This document shows, in pieces, positions 1 to 8,357 of a stretch of 64,000 nt of DNA. The notes beneath the pieces were generated by a model, which was not told the DNA's origin, searched no databases, and worked only from the letters and a program-made list of their open reading frames with translations. The stretch covers positions 2,736,501 through 2,800,500 of the forward strand of contig NZ_CP029289.2 of NCBI RefSeq assembly GCF_003201835.2. The letters run 5' to 3'. The first letter of the stretch is position 1. Each line of letters starts with the position of its first letter. The stretch is from Acidianus brierleyi (lineage in GTDB: Archaea > Thermoproteota > Thermoprotei_A > Sulfolobales > Sulfolobaceae). Both the position numbers and the translations under genes were made by a program.

Positions 1-530
1 CCGTGATTCGCGGCTCCTTCACCGGCAAAGGCTACAGCAACATTATTAGTTCCAGTATAGTTAAAAGCGAAAGCTGCTCCTAAAGCTTGAGGGAAAGAAG
101 CGCCTACAATTCCGCTACACGAAAATCTTTTTGATTTATCGAAAAGATGCATGTGACCACCTTTACCTTTACAAAGTCCCGTTGATTTTCCGAAAATTTC
201 TGCAGCTAATTTCTTTAGATCTACTCCTTTAGCTATAGCATGATGATGAGGCCTATGAGTGCTTACTACAACATCGTCATCCTTTAAATTGTCTTCAACT
301 CCTACAGCTATCGCTTCTTGACCTACTGCTAAGTGCATTTCTCCTCTTATAACTCCTGAGGCCATATTGAATTGAGGTACTTTCCCTTCATAATACTTTT
401 TAGCTATTGATTCCTCGAAATAGCGTATAGTATACATTTTTCTATAAAAGGATAGTAATCTGTCTTTGTCTAATTCGTTTTTCCGTAAAATATAATTTAA
501 ATCTTTTATGGTATATTCTGGTCTCCACAT
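1..530 (-). CDS. 2-oxoacid (pyruvate/acetoin-type) dehydrogenase E1 component, alpha subunit, N-terminal part
   Basis: The reading frame is open from the ATG at 528-530 to the left edge, so only about the first 176 residues are present. The protein begins MWRPEYTIKD. It shows features of thiamine-diphosphate E1 alpha subunits: a GQEAIAVGV segment, STHRPHHHAIAKG, GKGGHMHLFD, and at the window edge AGEGAANHG, which fits the TPP/Mg-binding GDG(A)xN motif with Glu for the usual Asp. With an E1 beta subunit it would decarboxylate a 2-oxoacid and pass the acyl group to lipoyl-E2. The partner genes lie outside the window, so the substrate (pyruvate, acetoin or branched chain) is undetermined. Confidence 0.85.
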   Translation of the reverse strand, partial: MWRPEYTIKDLNYILRKNELDKDRLLSFYRKMYTIRYFEESIAKKYYEGKVPQFNMASGVIRGEMHLAVGQEAIAVGVEDNLKDDDVVVSTHRPHHHAIAKGVDLKKLAAEIFGKSTGLCKGKGGHMHLFDKSKRFSCSGIVGASFPQALGAAFAFNYTGTNNVAVAFAGEGAANH

Positions 531-1017
531 CAATATAATAAAGCATGATTAGTTATTTAAAGATTCATTATTAAAATTATTTTATAGAAATACTTAAATT
601 TATATATCTACGCAATACAAAAACCTATAGTCTAATAAGAATTTTAAGTTTTGTATATAGATCAAAATGTTTAATATAAGAACTAAAAGTGAATTGGTAA
701 AATATAGCATTGTAGTATAATAAAGGCCAATAAAAATATCTTCCAATAAATTCTTTTTATGGTTATAGGCCTTATTACTAAACTCTACTTACTACGTCCT
801 TCGAAACTAATACTAATCCCTTCCAATCCGGTTCGTCTTTAGATAGAGAATATTCATCATTCTCTTTTCCTATAAATCCCATGCTAACTAACCTAATCCT
901 GCGTTGAGTTAAAAGTTAGCTATACGTTTCCTATTGAGAAAGACTAAAGAATTACACAAAGCACTAATAGCATATATCTTTATATTTAACTTTTAATAAT
1001 AAAATACAGATGTAAAT
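531..1017. other. intergenic stretch, mostly without recognisable content
   Basis: AT-rich spacer between the divergent E1 alpha and metallo-hydrolase genes. It holds only the 34-codon ORF described separately and, near 951-965, a sequence resembling the ACAAAGCACT end of the dispersed TIR repeat family. A TATA-like sequence lies about 40 nt before the ATG at 1018. Nothing else is recognisable. Confidence 0.5.
778..882 (-). CDS. possible 34-residue protein, unrecognised
   Basis: A short minus-strand frame from ATG (880-882) to TAG (778-780). The product is polar, starts MGFIGKENDEYSLSK and ends SKDVVSRV. The amino-acid composition looks protein-like, but there is no family match that I recognise and no strong SD. 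It could equally be the remnant of a longer gene. Confidence 0.2.
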   Translation of the reverse strand: MGFIGKENDEYSLSKDEPDWKGLVLVSKDVVSRV

Positions 1018-1644
1018 ATGATTATTGAACGTTTCGTTAGCGGACCTCTTTCCACTAATACGTACGTATTAATTTATGGTAATGAAAGCTTAATTATAGA
1101 CTCTGAAGGAGACATGACAGAGGTAATAAATTTTCTTAAATCAAGAAATATTATACCAAACCTATTCATAGCTACTCACGGACATTTCGATCATATTCTA
1201 GGAATTAATCGACTTAAATACGAATTTCCTTCTTTACGTTTTTTAATTAATAAAAAAGATCTAGAATTAGTCGCGAATGCAGAGTCTTTAGCAAAATATT
1301 TTGGAATAAGAATATCTCCAATAATTCTTCCAGACTGTTACGTGAAGGAGGGTGATAAAATAAAAATTGGAGAAGAAGAATTAGTAATAATTGAAACTCC
1401 CGGACATACTATGGGAAGTATCTGTATCTTGACTAATAATGCAATTTTTACTGGAGATACATTATTTAGTGGTACTGTTGGAAGAACTGACTTAGGTGGT
1501 TCTTTAGAACTTTTGAAAAATAGTTTAGAACGATTAAAGACATTGCCTGATGAACTTACAGTTTATCCTGGACACGGAAATTCTACACAATTAGGCTACG
1601 AAAAGATTAATAACCTATTCTTAACTGGAGAAGTAGACTTATAG
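1018..1644 (+). CDS. metallo-beta-lactamase-fold hydrolase (glyoxalase II-like)
   Basis: A 208-residue single-domain protein of the metallo-beta-lactamase superfamily. The zinc motif THGHFDH is at residues 53-59 (His54, His56, Asp58, His59). Further metal-ligand motifs follow: PGHTMGS, TGDTLFSGTVGRTD and the C-terminal YPGHG. The TGDTLF...GRTD pattern is typical of the glyoxalase II/thioesterase-like branch, so hydrolysis of a thioester such as an S-acyl thiol is likely; the true substrate is unknown. The length is normal for the family. It stands alone, with a TATA-like sequence upstream of the ATG. Confidence 0.85.
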   Translation: MIIERFVSGPLSTNTYVLIYGNESLIIDSEGDMTEVINFLKSRNIIPNLFIATHGHFDHILGINRLKYEFPSLRFLINKKDLELVANAESLAKYFGIRISPIILPDCYVKEGDKIKIGEEELVIIETPGHTMGSICILTNNAIFTGDTLFSGTVGRTDLGGSLELLKNSLERLKTLPDELTVYPGHGNSTQLGYEKINNLFLTGEVDL

Positions 1645-1852
1645 TTTTGCTACTTTATGAAATTCTTCAATTTTCATCACAATATGGAGAAAATATTCCT
1701 CAATTACACATTAGATTTTGAATCTATGAAATTATGGAAAATCAATGACTAGGAAAAATAGATTACCGACAACTCAAATAGTTTTATACATCTTTCATAA
1801 ATTCTTGTAAGATGTAGAAGATATTTTTTAGTCTGAAGAATAATGATACTTA

Positions 1853-2845
1853 ATGTATGCATTAGTCTTTAATAAGAATGGTATGGAGAATCTAAAATAC
1901 ACAGAATATAAAGATCCTTCAGTCAATGACAATGAAGTTTTAATAAAAGTAAGGATTGCAGGCGTAAATCTTGTAGATTATTTTACTGTCGTGTCTATGA
2001 ACGTAAATCCAATACCTCATATTCCTGGCGTAGAATTCGCTGGAGAAGTAATAAAGACAGGTAAAAATGTCAAGAGTGTTAAAGAGGGAGATAAAGTTAC
2101 CATTTATGGTAGAATATTCGATGGAAATTGCGATATGTGTATGATGGGTTATGAGACCCTCTGTAGAAATGGTGGAAGAATAGGTGTAAACACTACCGGT
2201 GGGTTTGCAGAATATGTTTCAATAGAAGAGAAATACGTATTTAAGTTACCAGAAAATTATAGTTGGGAATTAGGTTCTAGTATGACTGTTGCAGCTTTAA
2301 CTGCATATCATGCATTAAAGGAAGCTCAATTAAGGCTATCAGATACTCTGGTGGTTTTCGGAGCATCTGGAAATACTGGAATGTTCCTAGTTCAATTAGG
2401 GAAGAAATTCGGAGCTAAAGTAATAGCAGTAAGCAGGAAACAATGGCTTACAGACTTTGGAGCGGATATGATAGTAGGATATGAAGATGTTTACGAGAAG
2501 GTTAAGGATTTTACGAATGGAAAAATGGCAGACGTTATTATAAATTCTTTAGGTAAAGAATTTTGGGACAAAAGTTTCTCAGTAGTAGGAGTTAAGGGTA
2601 AAATAGTGACTTTTGGCACACTTACTGGAGCAGAAATCAAATTGAATTTAAACCAACTCTATAATAAACATATAAGTATCTTGGGCACTAATAGAGGAAA
2701 CAGAAAAGATTTCTTAGAGCTTTTGGATGTTTGTAGAGACTGTAAGGTTAGAACATGGAAGAAATATAGCCTTGAGAACGGTATAGAAGCGTTAAATTCG
2801 TTGTCTGCCAATGATAGGGATGGTAGAATATTTATAGTGGTATAA
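1853..2845 (+). CDS. zinc-type medium-chain dehydrogenase/reductase (alcohol dehydrogenase-like)
   Basis: A 330-residue MDR-superfamily oxidoreductase: an N-terminal GroES-like domain with GVEFAGEV and GDKV, then a Rossmann domain with the nucleotide motif GASGNTGMF near residues 167-175. The structural-zinc lobe is reduced to three Cys in CDMCMMGYETLC, where the classical pattern has four. Such enzymes use NAD(P)(H) on alcohols, aldehydes or enoyl-CoA; related Sulfolobales proteins include acryloyl-CoA reductase, but this sequence is too divergent to assign a substrate. Monocistronic. Confidence 0.8.
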   Translation: MYALVFNKNGMENLKYTEYKDPSVNDNEVLIKVRIAGVNLVDYFTVVSMNVNPIPHIPGVEFAGEVIKTGKNVKSVKEGDKVTIYGRIFDGNCDMCMMGYETLCRNGGRIGVNTTGGFAEYVSIEEKYVFKLPENYSWELGSSMTVAALTAYHALKEAQLRLSDTLVVFGASGNTGMFLVQLGKKFGAKVIAVSRKQWLTDFGADMIVGYEDVYEKVKDFTNGKMADVIINSLGKEFWDKSFSVVGVKGKIVTFGTLTGAEIKLNLNQLYNKHISILGTNRGNRKDFLELLDVCRDCKVRTWKKYSLENGIEALNSLSANDRDGRIFIVV

Positions 2846-3084
2846 AAAGATAATATCTTTTTCACTTTAATATTCACCTTCTAATAAAATAGAAATAGAG
2901 GTATATACCAAGATTTATTAAATAAGAAAATAAAATGAAAATATGATAAAAGAACATCGTCCTATAAATACAAGGAAGGTCTACATATATAGATGATATA
3001 GAACCTAGGAATATCAATTGTAACATTTAACGAAATAGTTAACTTCTCCAAGAGAGGGAATTAGGATAAACGTAAAAGGCGACG

Positions 3085-3247
3085 AAGTATATTATTATTT
3101 TCCTCTATTTCGGACTGTGGAGTACCTTCGCCAATTGAATCTCCACGGTATGCCGTTACAGATACTGTTGAGTATGTATCGAATTTACTATCAGGAAGTA
3201 GAGGAATAGGAGAAGCAGGAACTACTGACGCTTTATCAGATTTATAG
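3085..3247 (+). pseudogene. possible C-terminal relic of a molybdopterin aldehyde/xanthine dehydrogenase large subunit
   Basis: An open frame without a start codon ends in GIGEAGTTDALSDL followed by a stop; about 30 residues upstream lies VPSPIESP. Molybdenum hydroxylase large subunits end with a segment like PSP...GVKGIGEAGTIGA, so this may be a decayed remnant. The rest of the 2846-3435 spacer has no coding potential that I can see. The call depends on one short motif. Confidence 0.25.
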
Positions 3248-3435
3248 CTTTAGAAAAATGTACCAAGAAAAATTATATGCTACTCCAATTAGACCTTGGT
3301 TTATAATATAAAAACATTTTTTCTAAATTATTAAAATAGATAAAGAGTTTATATATTATTTAATCTTTTTGCTTATGAATCTGACTAATATAAACTTAAA
3401 CTAAATTTTATAATAAAAATATTTATTTAATTAAT

Positions 3436-4092
3436 ATGTATCATGTATCTATGGACTCTAATTGGTTTTCAATTTCACAAGAAAAAAGGACTGCAATAAA
3501 ATATATTTCAGAAAATTTTTATCCAGCAAAATACATGAACAGATGGAGAGATTTCAAAGAAATTTCTTATAAATTATCAGAAATTGTTAAACTATATTCT
3601 TCTACACAAATAACTGAAGAAATAGAGCATTTTGAATTCTTTAAGCAATATTTTAATGAAGACACACTGGACTTACCGCTACCAGAATCTTACATCAAAT
3701 GGTTTGATTCCATGCTTCTAGCGTTTAGGCACGGAAATATAGATGAAATAGCTTCACGTTTTCATATGATAACTGAAGGAATTTTAGCTACTGTAGGTTT
3801 AAAAATACTAAACGAAACGTCTATGGAATTACCAGAATTTAACTTTAATATAAAGAAAATAATAGAAGATGAGGCAAGACATATAAATTTTGGTTTTCAA
3901 ATTATCATGAATCCAAATTATGCTGTAAATAGAATAGAAGAATTATATCCTTATGCTGAAGATATAATAAAGGATGGTATGAAATATTTAGAACCAATAG
4001 GATATTCTTGGTATGATTTACGTAAGCTTATGTTAGAATTGAAAGAAGCTAGGATAAACAAGTTAAAAAAGAAAATAATGTCTGCTAATTGA
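3436..4092 (+). CDS. ferritin-like (R2-type) diiron carboxylate protein, unknown function
   Basis: 218 residues, predicted almost entirely helical. Two ExxH motifs stand out: E62-I-E-H65 and E146-A-R-H149. A further Glu (E114) sits on an intervening helix, and E42 or E49 on the first helix could supply the remaining ligand. This is the ligand set of four-helix-bundle diiron oxidases and oxygenases. The family is inferred from motif spacing only. The gene is probably leaderless: a TATA-like TTTTATAATA lies about 25 nt before the ATG and no SD is visible. It lies convergent to and 415 bp from the radical-SAM/MFS pair, so a tailoring role there is possible but unproven. Confidence 0.6.
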   Translation: MYHVSMDSNWFSISQEKRTAIKYISENFYPAKYMNRWRDFKEISYKLSEIVKLYSSTQITEEIEHFEFFKQYFNEDTLDLPLPESYIKWFDSMLLAFRHGNIDEIASRFHMITEGILATVGLKILNETSMELPEFNFNIKKIIEDEARHINFGFQIIMNPNYAVNRIEELYPYAEDIIKDGMKYLEPIGYSWYDLRKLMLELKEARINKLKKKIMSAN

Positions 4093-4507
4093 AATAAGTC
4101 ATAAAACTCTTACAATATATTAAATTACGTTTGAACTTTCCTTTATATTAATATTATAATAAAATTTCTTATAAATATTAAATAATAAAATTTAATAGAA
4201 GGAGATTATAATTTATTGATTAGACTAAATACATTTATATTTATGCATTCATCATCTTGCAATTCACAGCTCTATTGTAGATTGAAATAATAGATTATGT
4301 AAGAGATATATTCAATTAAATTATTATACAAACAAAAACGTATTCAAGGACTTAGATTGAAACATTTTCTTTCAAATTATAAAAACAAAGTGAATTAACA
4401 AAGATAATCTGAATAGCCCATGTTTGTTAAGTAAGATTGATAATTATTGTAGCAAAATAATCTCTATTAAGATATTTAATTGAAAGAGTTATTATTCTAT
4501 GAAACAA
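4093..4507. other. intergenic stretch between convergent genes
   Basis: Very AT-rich spacer between the 3' ends of the diiron-protein gene and the MFS transporter. I see no ORF longer than about 15 codons, no repeat shared with the rest of the window and no clear terminator beyond T-rich runs. Confidence 0.5.
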
Positions 4508-5686
4508 TCACATATCATTTTGCGTATGAAACAAAAGTATAAATAGTATAATGATACTAACTGCTATAATTCCTAAAGTACCAGAAAAGTAAAACGCATA
4601 TGACGGTTTTATTTCGAATAATATACCTATAACTATATTATAGAATATCTGAAATATATTAGTAAAAGTACTAATTAATGCAATTTGTGATCCACGAATT
4701 TCTGATCTAGTAACACTCTTACTAATATTCACACCCATTATATTTTGCATAGCAACAAGTAATGTCCAAAAATAAAATAATATAAATGTAATATAAATAT
4801 TGTATACTAACGGAATAAGGAAAAATATGAATGATTCAGAAAATAATATAAGTGATAAGTTCTTAAAACTACTATAATTACTTAGAATAATTGAAAATAG
4901 TAGTGGTAAAAAGGCCATTATTATCGCGTATGTTGAATATATGACGCCAATCAATGTTAATGGTATTGATAGATATTTAACGAAATAAATTGTCACATAA
5001 AATACCTCTAGATTTAATCCTGAACTGAGTATAGAAGTTAAAATGTATAACAATAGAGTTTTATCTCTAATATGTTTAAAACTTAATTGCATTATTTTTC
5101 CTACTTTATAATTTTTGTTTTCTCCTTTAGGTAATTTAAGAAATCTTATCAAACTACTGATTCCAAATAATATTGAAATGAACACAAATAACAAAAGTGA
5201 AACACCGAAATACTGTAACAAAAAACCACCAGTTAAAATTCCTATAGATGCTAGGATGCTAGTTATAAGAGAAAATACACCAAAAGCTTTTCCAGCATCC
5301 CTATAATCAAGTATAAATTTATGGATACCTAGAGAATTAATCATTCTCACTATGGACTCAAAAATTATAAATGAAATTATAAAAAATACAGCGATACGCG
5401 TTCCCATTATAAGAAACAGAGGAACAGCAATTAATGCAGAGATAACAAGGGCATTTCTACTACCTATTTTATCAACTATAATGCCTAAAGGAAGATTTAA
5501 AATAACATATACAAAATTCGTTATACTATATATTGTACCAATAATAAATATATTAATATTAAAGAAAGTCATAATAATAGGAAAATAATACGCTAATAAT
5601 GAATATGCAAAAGTAGAAATGCCAGAAGATAAAGAAAAATAAAATAATATTTTATCCCTTATAAGATAATAAATCTCCTTTAGCAT
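4508..5686 (-). CDS. MFS transporter, probable exporter linked to the radical-SAM/peptide locus
   Basis: A 392-residue, strongly hydrophobic protein with about 12 membrane segments. The loop after TM2 carries LGIIVDKIGSRNAL, a form of the MFS motif A (GxLaDrxGrrn). The ATG at 5684-5686 overlaps the last 35 nt of the radical SAM gene, which implies translational coupling and a common transcript. In such a setting MFS proteins often export the mature product or confer immunity; that role is inferred from position alone. The length is normal for a single MFS unit. Confidence 0.8.
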   Translation of the reverse strand: MLKEIYYLIRDKILFYFSLSSGISTFAYSLLAYYFPIIMTFFNINIFIIGTIYSITNFVYVILNLPLGIIVDKIGSRNALVISALIAVPLFLIMGTRIAVFFIISFIIFESIVRMINSLGIHKFILDYRDAGKAFGVFSLITSILASIGILTGGFLLQYFGVSLLLFVFISILFGISSLIRFLKLPKGENKNYKVGKIMQLSFKHIRDKTLLLYILTSILSSGLNLEVFYVTIYFVKYLSIPLTLIGVIYSTYAIIMAFLPLLFSIILSNYSSFKNLSLILFSESFIFFLIPLVYNIYITFILFYFWTLLVAMQNIMGVNISKSVTRSEIRGSQIALISTFTNIFQIFYNIVIGILFEIKPSYAFYFSGTLGIIAVSIIILFILLFHTQNDM

Positions 5687-6755
5687 AATTTTTCACTATA
5701 GGACACAAAGGATCTGGAGCTAGCAAGTCGTGACCTAATATATACGCGTTAAATCTGAAACCTCCTTTACAGATATTTTTAACAGTACAACTCTTACATG
5801 GTTCTTTAAGAAACGATAGTGTTCTTATAGCATTAAGCAATCTGTTGTTAGACCAAATTTCAATTAATGAGTGCGTCTTTAGATTACCTAGCTTTGCCAG
5901 AGGAATAGAAGTTGCTTCGGACCCAGGATAAACATCTCCATTCGGCGAAACGATTAGACCTATTTCACCCCAATTTGTAGGAATTGGTATCCTAGAATAT
6001 AGAATATCAGTATCCACATAATTTTGTATAAAGTCTTCTCCATAGATTGATCTAAGTCTATTCAATTTGTCATGAATTTTTTTCTCGTCATTAGAATCTG
6101 GTACTACATACTTTTGATTAATATATCCGTGACCTACTTTTATAACAGGATTAATTTCTATCCAGTCTAAATTTGCTTTATATGCTAGATCCACAACTTC
6201 TTCTAAGTGGTCGAGATAATATTTAGTTAACACTATATTACCTCCAACAAGCTTTACTCCAAAATACTTAAATTTCTTAGCAATATTTGTTTTGTTTAAT
6301 ATTTCATTTTTAATATTCATGTCCAAAACTGATAGATCAGATAAATGCTTATGTGATGTGAGATTTATTCTAACTCTATCTAAACCACTTTCTACTAATT
6401 TTTTAATTCTATTATCAGAAACTGGTTCTCCACTAGTTAATAGTAAATATCTTAATTTTTGTCTTGAAATATAGGATAAGATTTCTTCTAAATCAGTTCT
6501 TAGCAGAGCTTCTCCTCCAGTAATTACAATATCCATAGCCCCTTCATAACTTTTATCCATATTTTTAATTTGATCAATTATTAATAACCATTCATTTACG
6601 TCTAATTCCTTTATTTCTATTGTAGATCTGAACTTTGGTTTTTCATTTGCTATATAAAAATTCCCTTCTTTAGGCGGATTATGGCAGTAAAAACATTGTT
6701 GACTGCATCTATAAGTTAGCTCCAATTCTATAAAAAAAGGTTTAGAGTTAATCAC
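5652..6755 (-). CDS. PqqE-like radical SAM/SPASM peptide maturase
   Basis: 367 residues. The radical-SAM cluster motif CxxxCxxC is C17-SQQ-C21-FY-C24, embedded in ELELTYRCSQQCFYC, close to the ELTYRCPLQCPYC of PqqE. The SAM-binding TGGEALL follows near residue 80. A SPASM-type tail holds C320, C323, C329 and C351 in CKSC...C-KGG...DPLC, again PqqE-like, although GDVYPGSEAT lacks the Cys often present there. Such enzymes crosslink or otherwise modify residues in ribosomal peptides through a 5'-deoxyadenosyl radical. The start is GTG with GAGG about 8 nt upstream. It begins 26 nt after the stop of a 39-codon peptide gene and overlaps an MFS gene, which argues for a RiPP operon. Confidence 0.85.
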   Translation of the reverse strand: MINSKPFFIELELTYRCSQQCFYCHNPPKEGNFYIANEKPKFRSTIEIKELDVNEWLLIIDQIKNMDKSYEGAMDIVITGGEALLRTDLEEILSYISRQKLRYLLLTSGEPVSDNRIKKLVESGLDRVRINLTSHKHLSDLSVLDMNIKNEILNKTNIAKKFKYFGVKLVGGNIVLTKYYLDHLEEVVDLAYKANLDWIEINPVIKVGHGYINQKYVVPDSNDEKKIHDKLNRLRSIYGEDFIQNYVDTDILYSRIPIPTNWGEIGLIVSPNGDVYPGSEATSIPLAKLGNLKTHSLIEIWSNNRLLNAIRTLSFLKEPCKSCTVKNICKGGFRFNAYILGHDLLAPDPLCPIVKNYAKGDLLSYKG

Positions 6756-6781
6756 TTTAGTTCATCCTCTTTTTTAGAGTA

Positions 6782-6901
6782 TTACCAACTCGTCATATAG
6801 TAACTAGGTGCATGAACTGTATAGTACATCGTATACTTTCTCTTTTGTATCTTTATCTCATTTTCAAACTTTTTTATTACATATTCTTCGTCTATTTCCA
6901 T
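6782..6901 (-). CDS. candidate RiPP precursor peptide (39 residues)
   Basis: ATG at 6899-6901, stop TAA at 6782-6784. A good SD (GGGGGTG, 6908-6914) lies at the right distance. The N-terminal half is charged and acidic/lysine-rich (MEIDEEYVIKKFENEIK), like a leader. The C-terminal half is aromatic and uncharged apart from one His: TMYYTVHAPSYYMTSW, with Tyr26, Tyr27, Tyr34, Tyr35 and a terminal Trp39, like a core. It lies 26 nt before a PqqE-like radical SAM gene in the same direction. The TMY triplet resembles PqqA, but PqqA's Glu-x3-Tyr pair is absent at that position, so the product is not PQQ. Precursor status is inferred from context. Confidence 0.65.
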   Translation of the reverse strand: MEIDEEYVIKKFENEIKIQKRKYTMYYTVHAPSYYMTSW

Positions 6902-6950
6902 TCTTTACACCCCCTATTATCTAATATCTTTTGAACAGCTTTTTTTAACT

Positions 6951-6979
6951 CTCAATAATTGAGAAAACTTTTTAAATAT
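6951..6979 (-). promoter_or_regulatory. promoter and palindromic operator of the peptide/radical-SAM operon
   Basis: Minus-strand TATA box ATATTTAAAAAG at 6968-6979. Immediately downstream, where the transcript should start, is the perfect 13-bp palindrome CTCAATAATTGAG (6951-6963). A repressor bound there would block initiation. The transcript would have a leader of about 45-50 nt ending in the GGGGGTG SD. Confidence 0.45.
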
Positions 6980-7274
6980 GCCATAATTATTAAACTGTCA
7001 TATTTTAACGTTTTTTAGACATTACCTACCGAATAAAGTAATATATACATTTATTTAATATACTCAGTAGTACTTCAAAGTACAACGACATCCCTTAAAT
7101 TACACAAATACTTTATATATGTTAAGGAAAAGATATTGCCCTTTAAAGCCTCAGAAAGTACAAAAGTATTTTATTAAAATGGTTAATGCTTATATCATTC
7201 CTCCACATAACTAAAAATTGATCTCGTATCAAAAACAATGAAAGATTATTTAAAAACAAATACAAACATATTAT

Positions 7275-7280
7275 GGTGAT
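7275..7280 (+). promoter_or_regulatory. Shine-Dalgarno site that decides the nadM start
   Basis: GGTGAT, a full match to the Sulfolobales SD, lies 8 nt before the ATT codon at 7289. It also lies inside a six-codon ORF (ATG at 7273, stop TAG at 7291-7293) that overlaps the nadM start in another frame. Confidence 0.5.
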
Positions 7281-7288
7281 GAGTATTA

Positions 7289-7798
7289 ATTAGGGGGTTA
7301 TACCCAGGTAGATTTCAGCCATTTCATTACGGGCATCTGAGTGTAGTAAAATGGGCACTTGAGAAGGTTGACGAATTAATAATACTTATTGGAAGCGCTC
7401 AGGAAAGCCATACTTTAACTAATCCTTTTACTGCAGGTGAAAGAATTGAAATGATAAAAAATACATTATCAGAATACGATATACCGTCTAATAGGTTCTA
7501 CATTATTCCTTTACCAGATATTTCAATGAACAGTATATGGGCCTATCATGTAAAATCATATGTTCCTAGATTTCATAAAGTTATAGGAAGGAATCCCCTA
7601 GTAATTAGACTATTTAAGGAGGCTGGAGTAGAAACTGAAAATCCTCCTGAATTTGATAGGATTAATTATAACTCCACATACATTAGAAAATTAATTATTG
7701 AAAATGATAGTAGATGGAAGAAGCTAGTGCCAAAGAGTGTAATTGAGGTCATAGAAGAAATTAAAGGAGATAAAAGACTCAGAGAAATTGTAGGTTAA
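7289..7798 (+). CDS. nadM: archaeal nicotinamide-nucleotide adenylyltransferase, apparent ATT start
   Basis: From 7289 the frame reads (I/M)RGLYPGRFQPFHYGH, the conserved N-terminus of archaeal NadM, with the nucleotidyltransferase HxGH-type motif as HYGH. Later STYIRKLI matches the ISSTxIR motif. It makes NAD from NMN and ATP in the cytoplasm. 169 residues is the normal family length, but the codon at the expected initiator Met is ATT, an in-frame TGA lies just upstream at 7280-7282, and no ATG, GTG or TTG occurs in frame before 7451. Starting at 7451 would remove the ATP site. The gene is therefore started at ATT or recently inactivated; the rest of the frame is clean. Confidence 0.8.
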   Translation: MRGLYPGRFQPFHYGHLSVVKWALEKVDELIILIGSAQESHTLTNPFTAGERIEMIKNTLSEYDIPSNRFYIIPLPDISMNSIWAYHVKSYVPRFHKVIGRNPLVIRLFKEAGVETENPPEFDRINYNSTYIRKLIIENDSRWKKLVPKSVIEVIEEIKGDKRLREIVG

Positions 7799-7821
7799 AA
7801 AGCAATTTTGAAAAATAAAAA

Positions 7822-8217
7822 TCATATATCAATTTTTAACTCTTGTTTTACCTTTTTCCAATCTATAGCCGATGAGATTGATTGGTATTCTATGAATTTT
7901 CCCTCATTACTTTTCCATTTATCAAAATTTTTCATTGCTGTAGAATGAGGTAAAGTACTAATGAAATCATGCATAGAATCTCTACTTTCCCAAACAGATA
8001 CGGTAACATAATAAGATCTAGTGAAGTTAGCATATAATCCAAATGAAACTACTGGACTGTTCATTAATTTATTAATGATTTTTCCTGTTAATAATAGAAA
8101 TTGAATAGTATATCGTCTTCTTAGAGGTAAATATGTAATCACTATTATGAACTCCTTTAAGTTAGAATTTTTAAGATATTTTTCATATTTCAAATTGCTC
8201 ATGTAATTATTGATCAT
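7822..8217 (-). CDS. dimeric alpha/beta-barrel (DUF3291/monooxygenase-like) protein
   Basis: 131 residues. The middle segment SVWESRDSMHDFISTLPHSTAM matches the pattern (S/D)xWxSxEAMxxFxxxxxHxxxM found in DUF3291 and spheroidene-monooxygenase-like members of the dimeric alpha/beta-barrel fold. The N-terminus (TYLPLRRRYTIQF) would be the first strand. It may bind a small lipid-like or aromatic ligand; no enzymatic role can be assigned. The start is uncertain: the first ATG lies 12 bases before a second in-frame ATG. Confidence 0.55.
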   Translation of the reverse strand: MINNYMSNLKYEKYLKNSNLKEFIIVITYLPLRRRYTIQFLLLTGKIINKLMNSPVVSFGLYANFTRSYYVTVSVWESRDSMHDFISTLPHSTAMKNFDKWKSNEGKFIEYQSISSAIDWKKVKQELKIDI

Positions 8218-8357
8218 ATGCTTATAAATGTCTACAATACTCTTACGTAACTATTAGTTATTTTAAATCGTTCTAATTCCCTTAACGCTTATATAGGAAG
8301 TACCTGTATACAAAGGCCAAATGAGACTTTTGTTAGATAATTACGAAACTTGGAATG

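Noticed and set aside
4257..4290. Short ORF as a second precursor peptide
   Set aside because: Only about 15 codons, no SD, no leader/core character.
6782..6901. True PqqA and PQQ biosynthesis
   Set aside because: The peptide lacks PqqA's Glu-x3-Tyr pair at the TMY segment, and no pqqB, pqqC or pqqD is present nearby.
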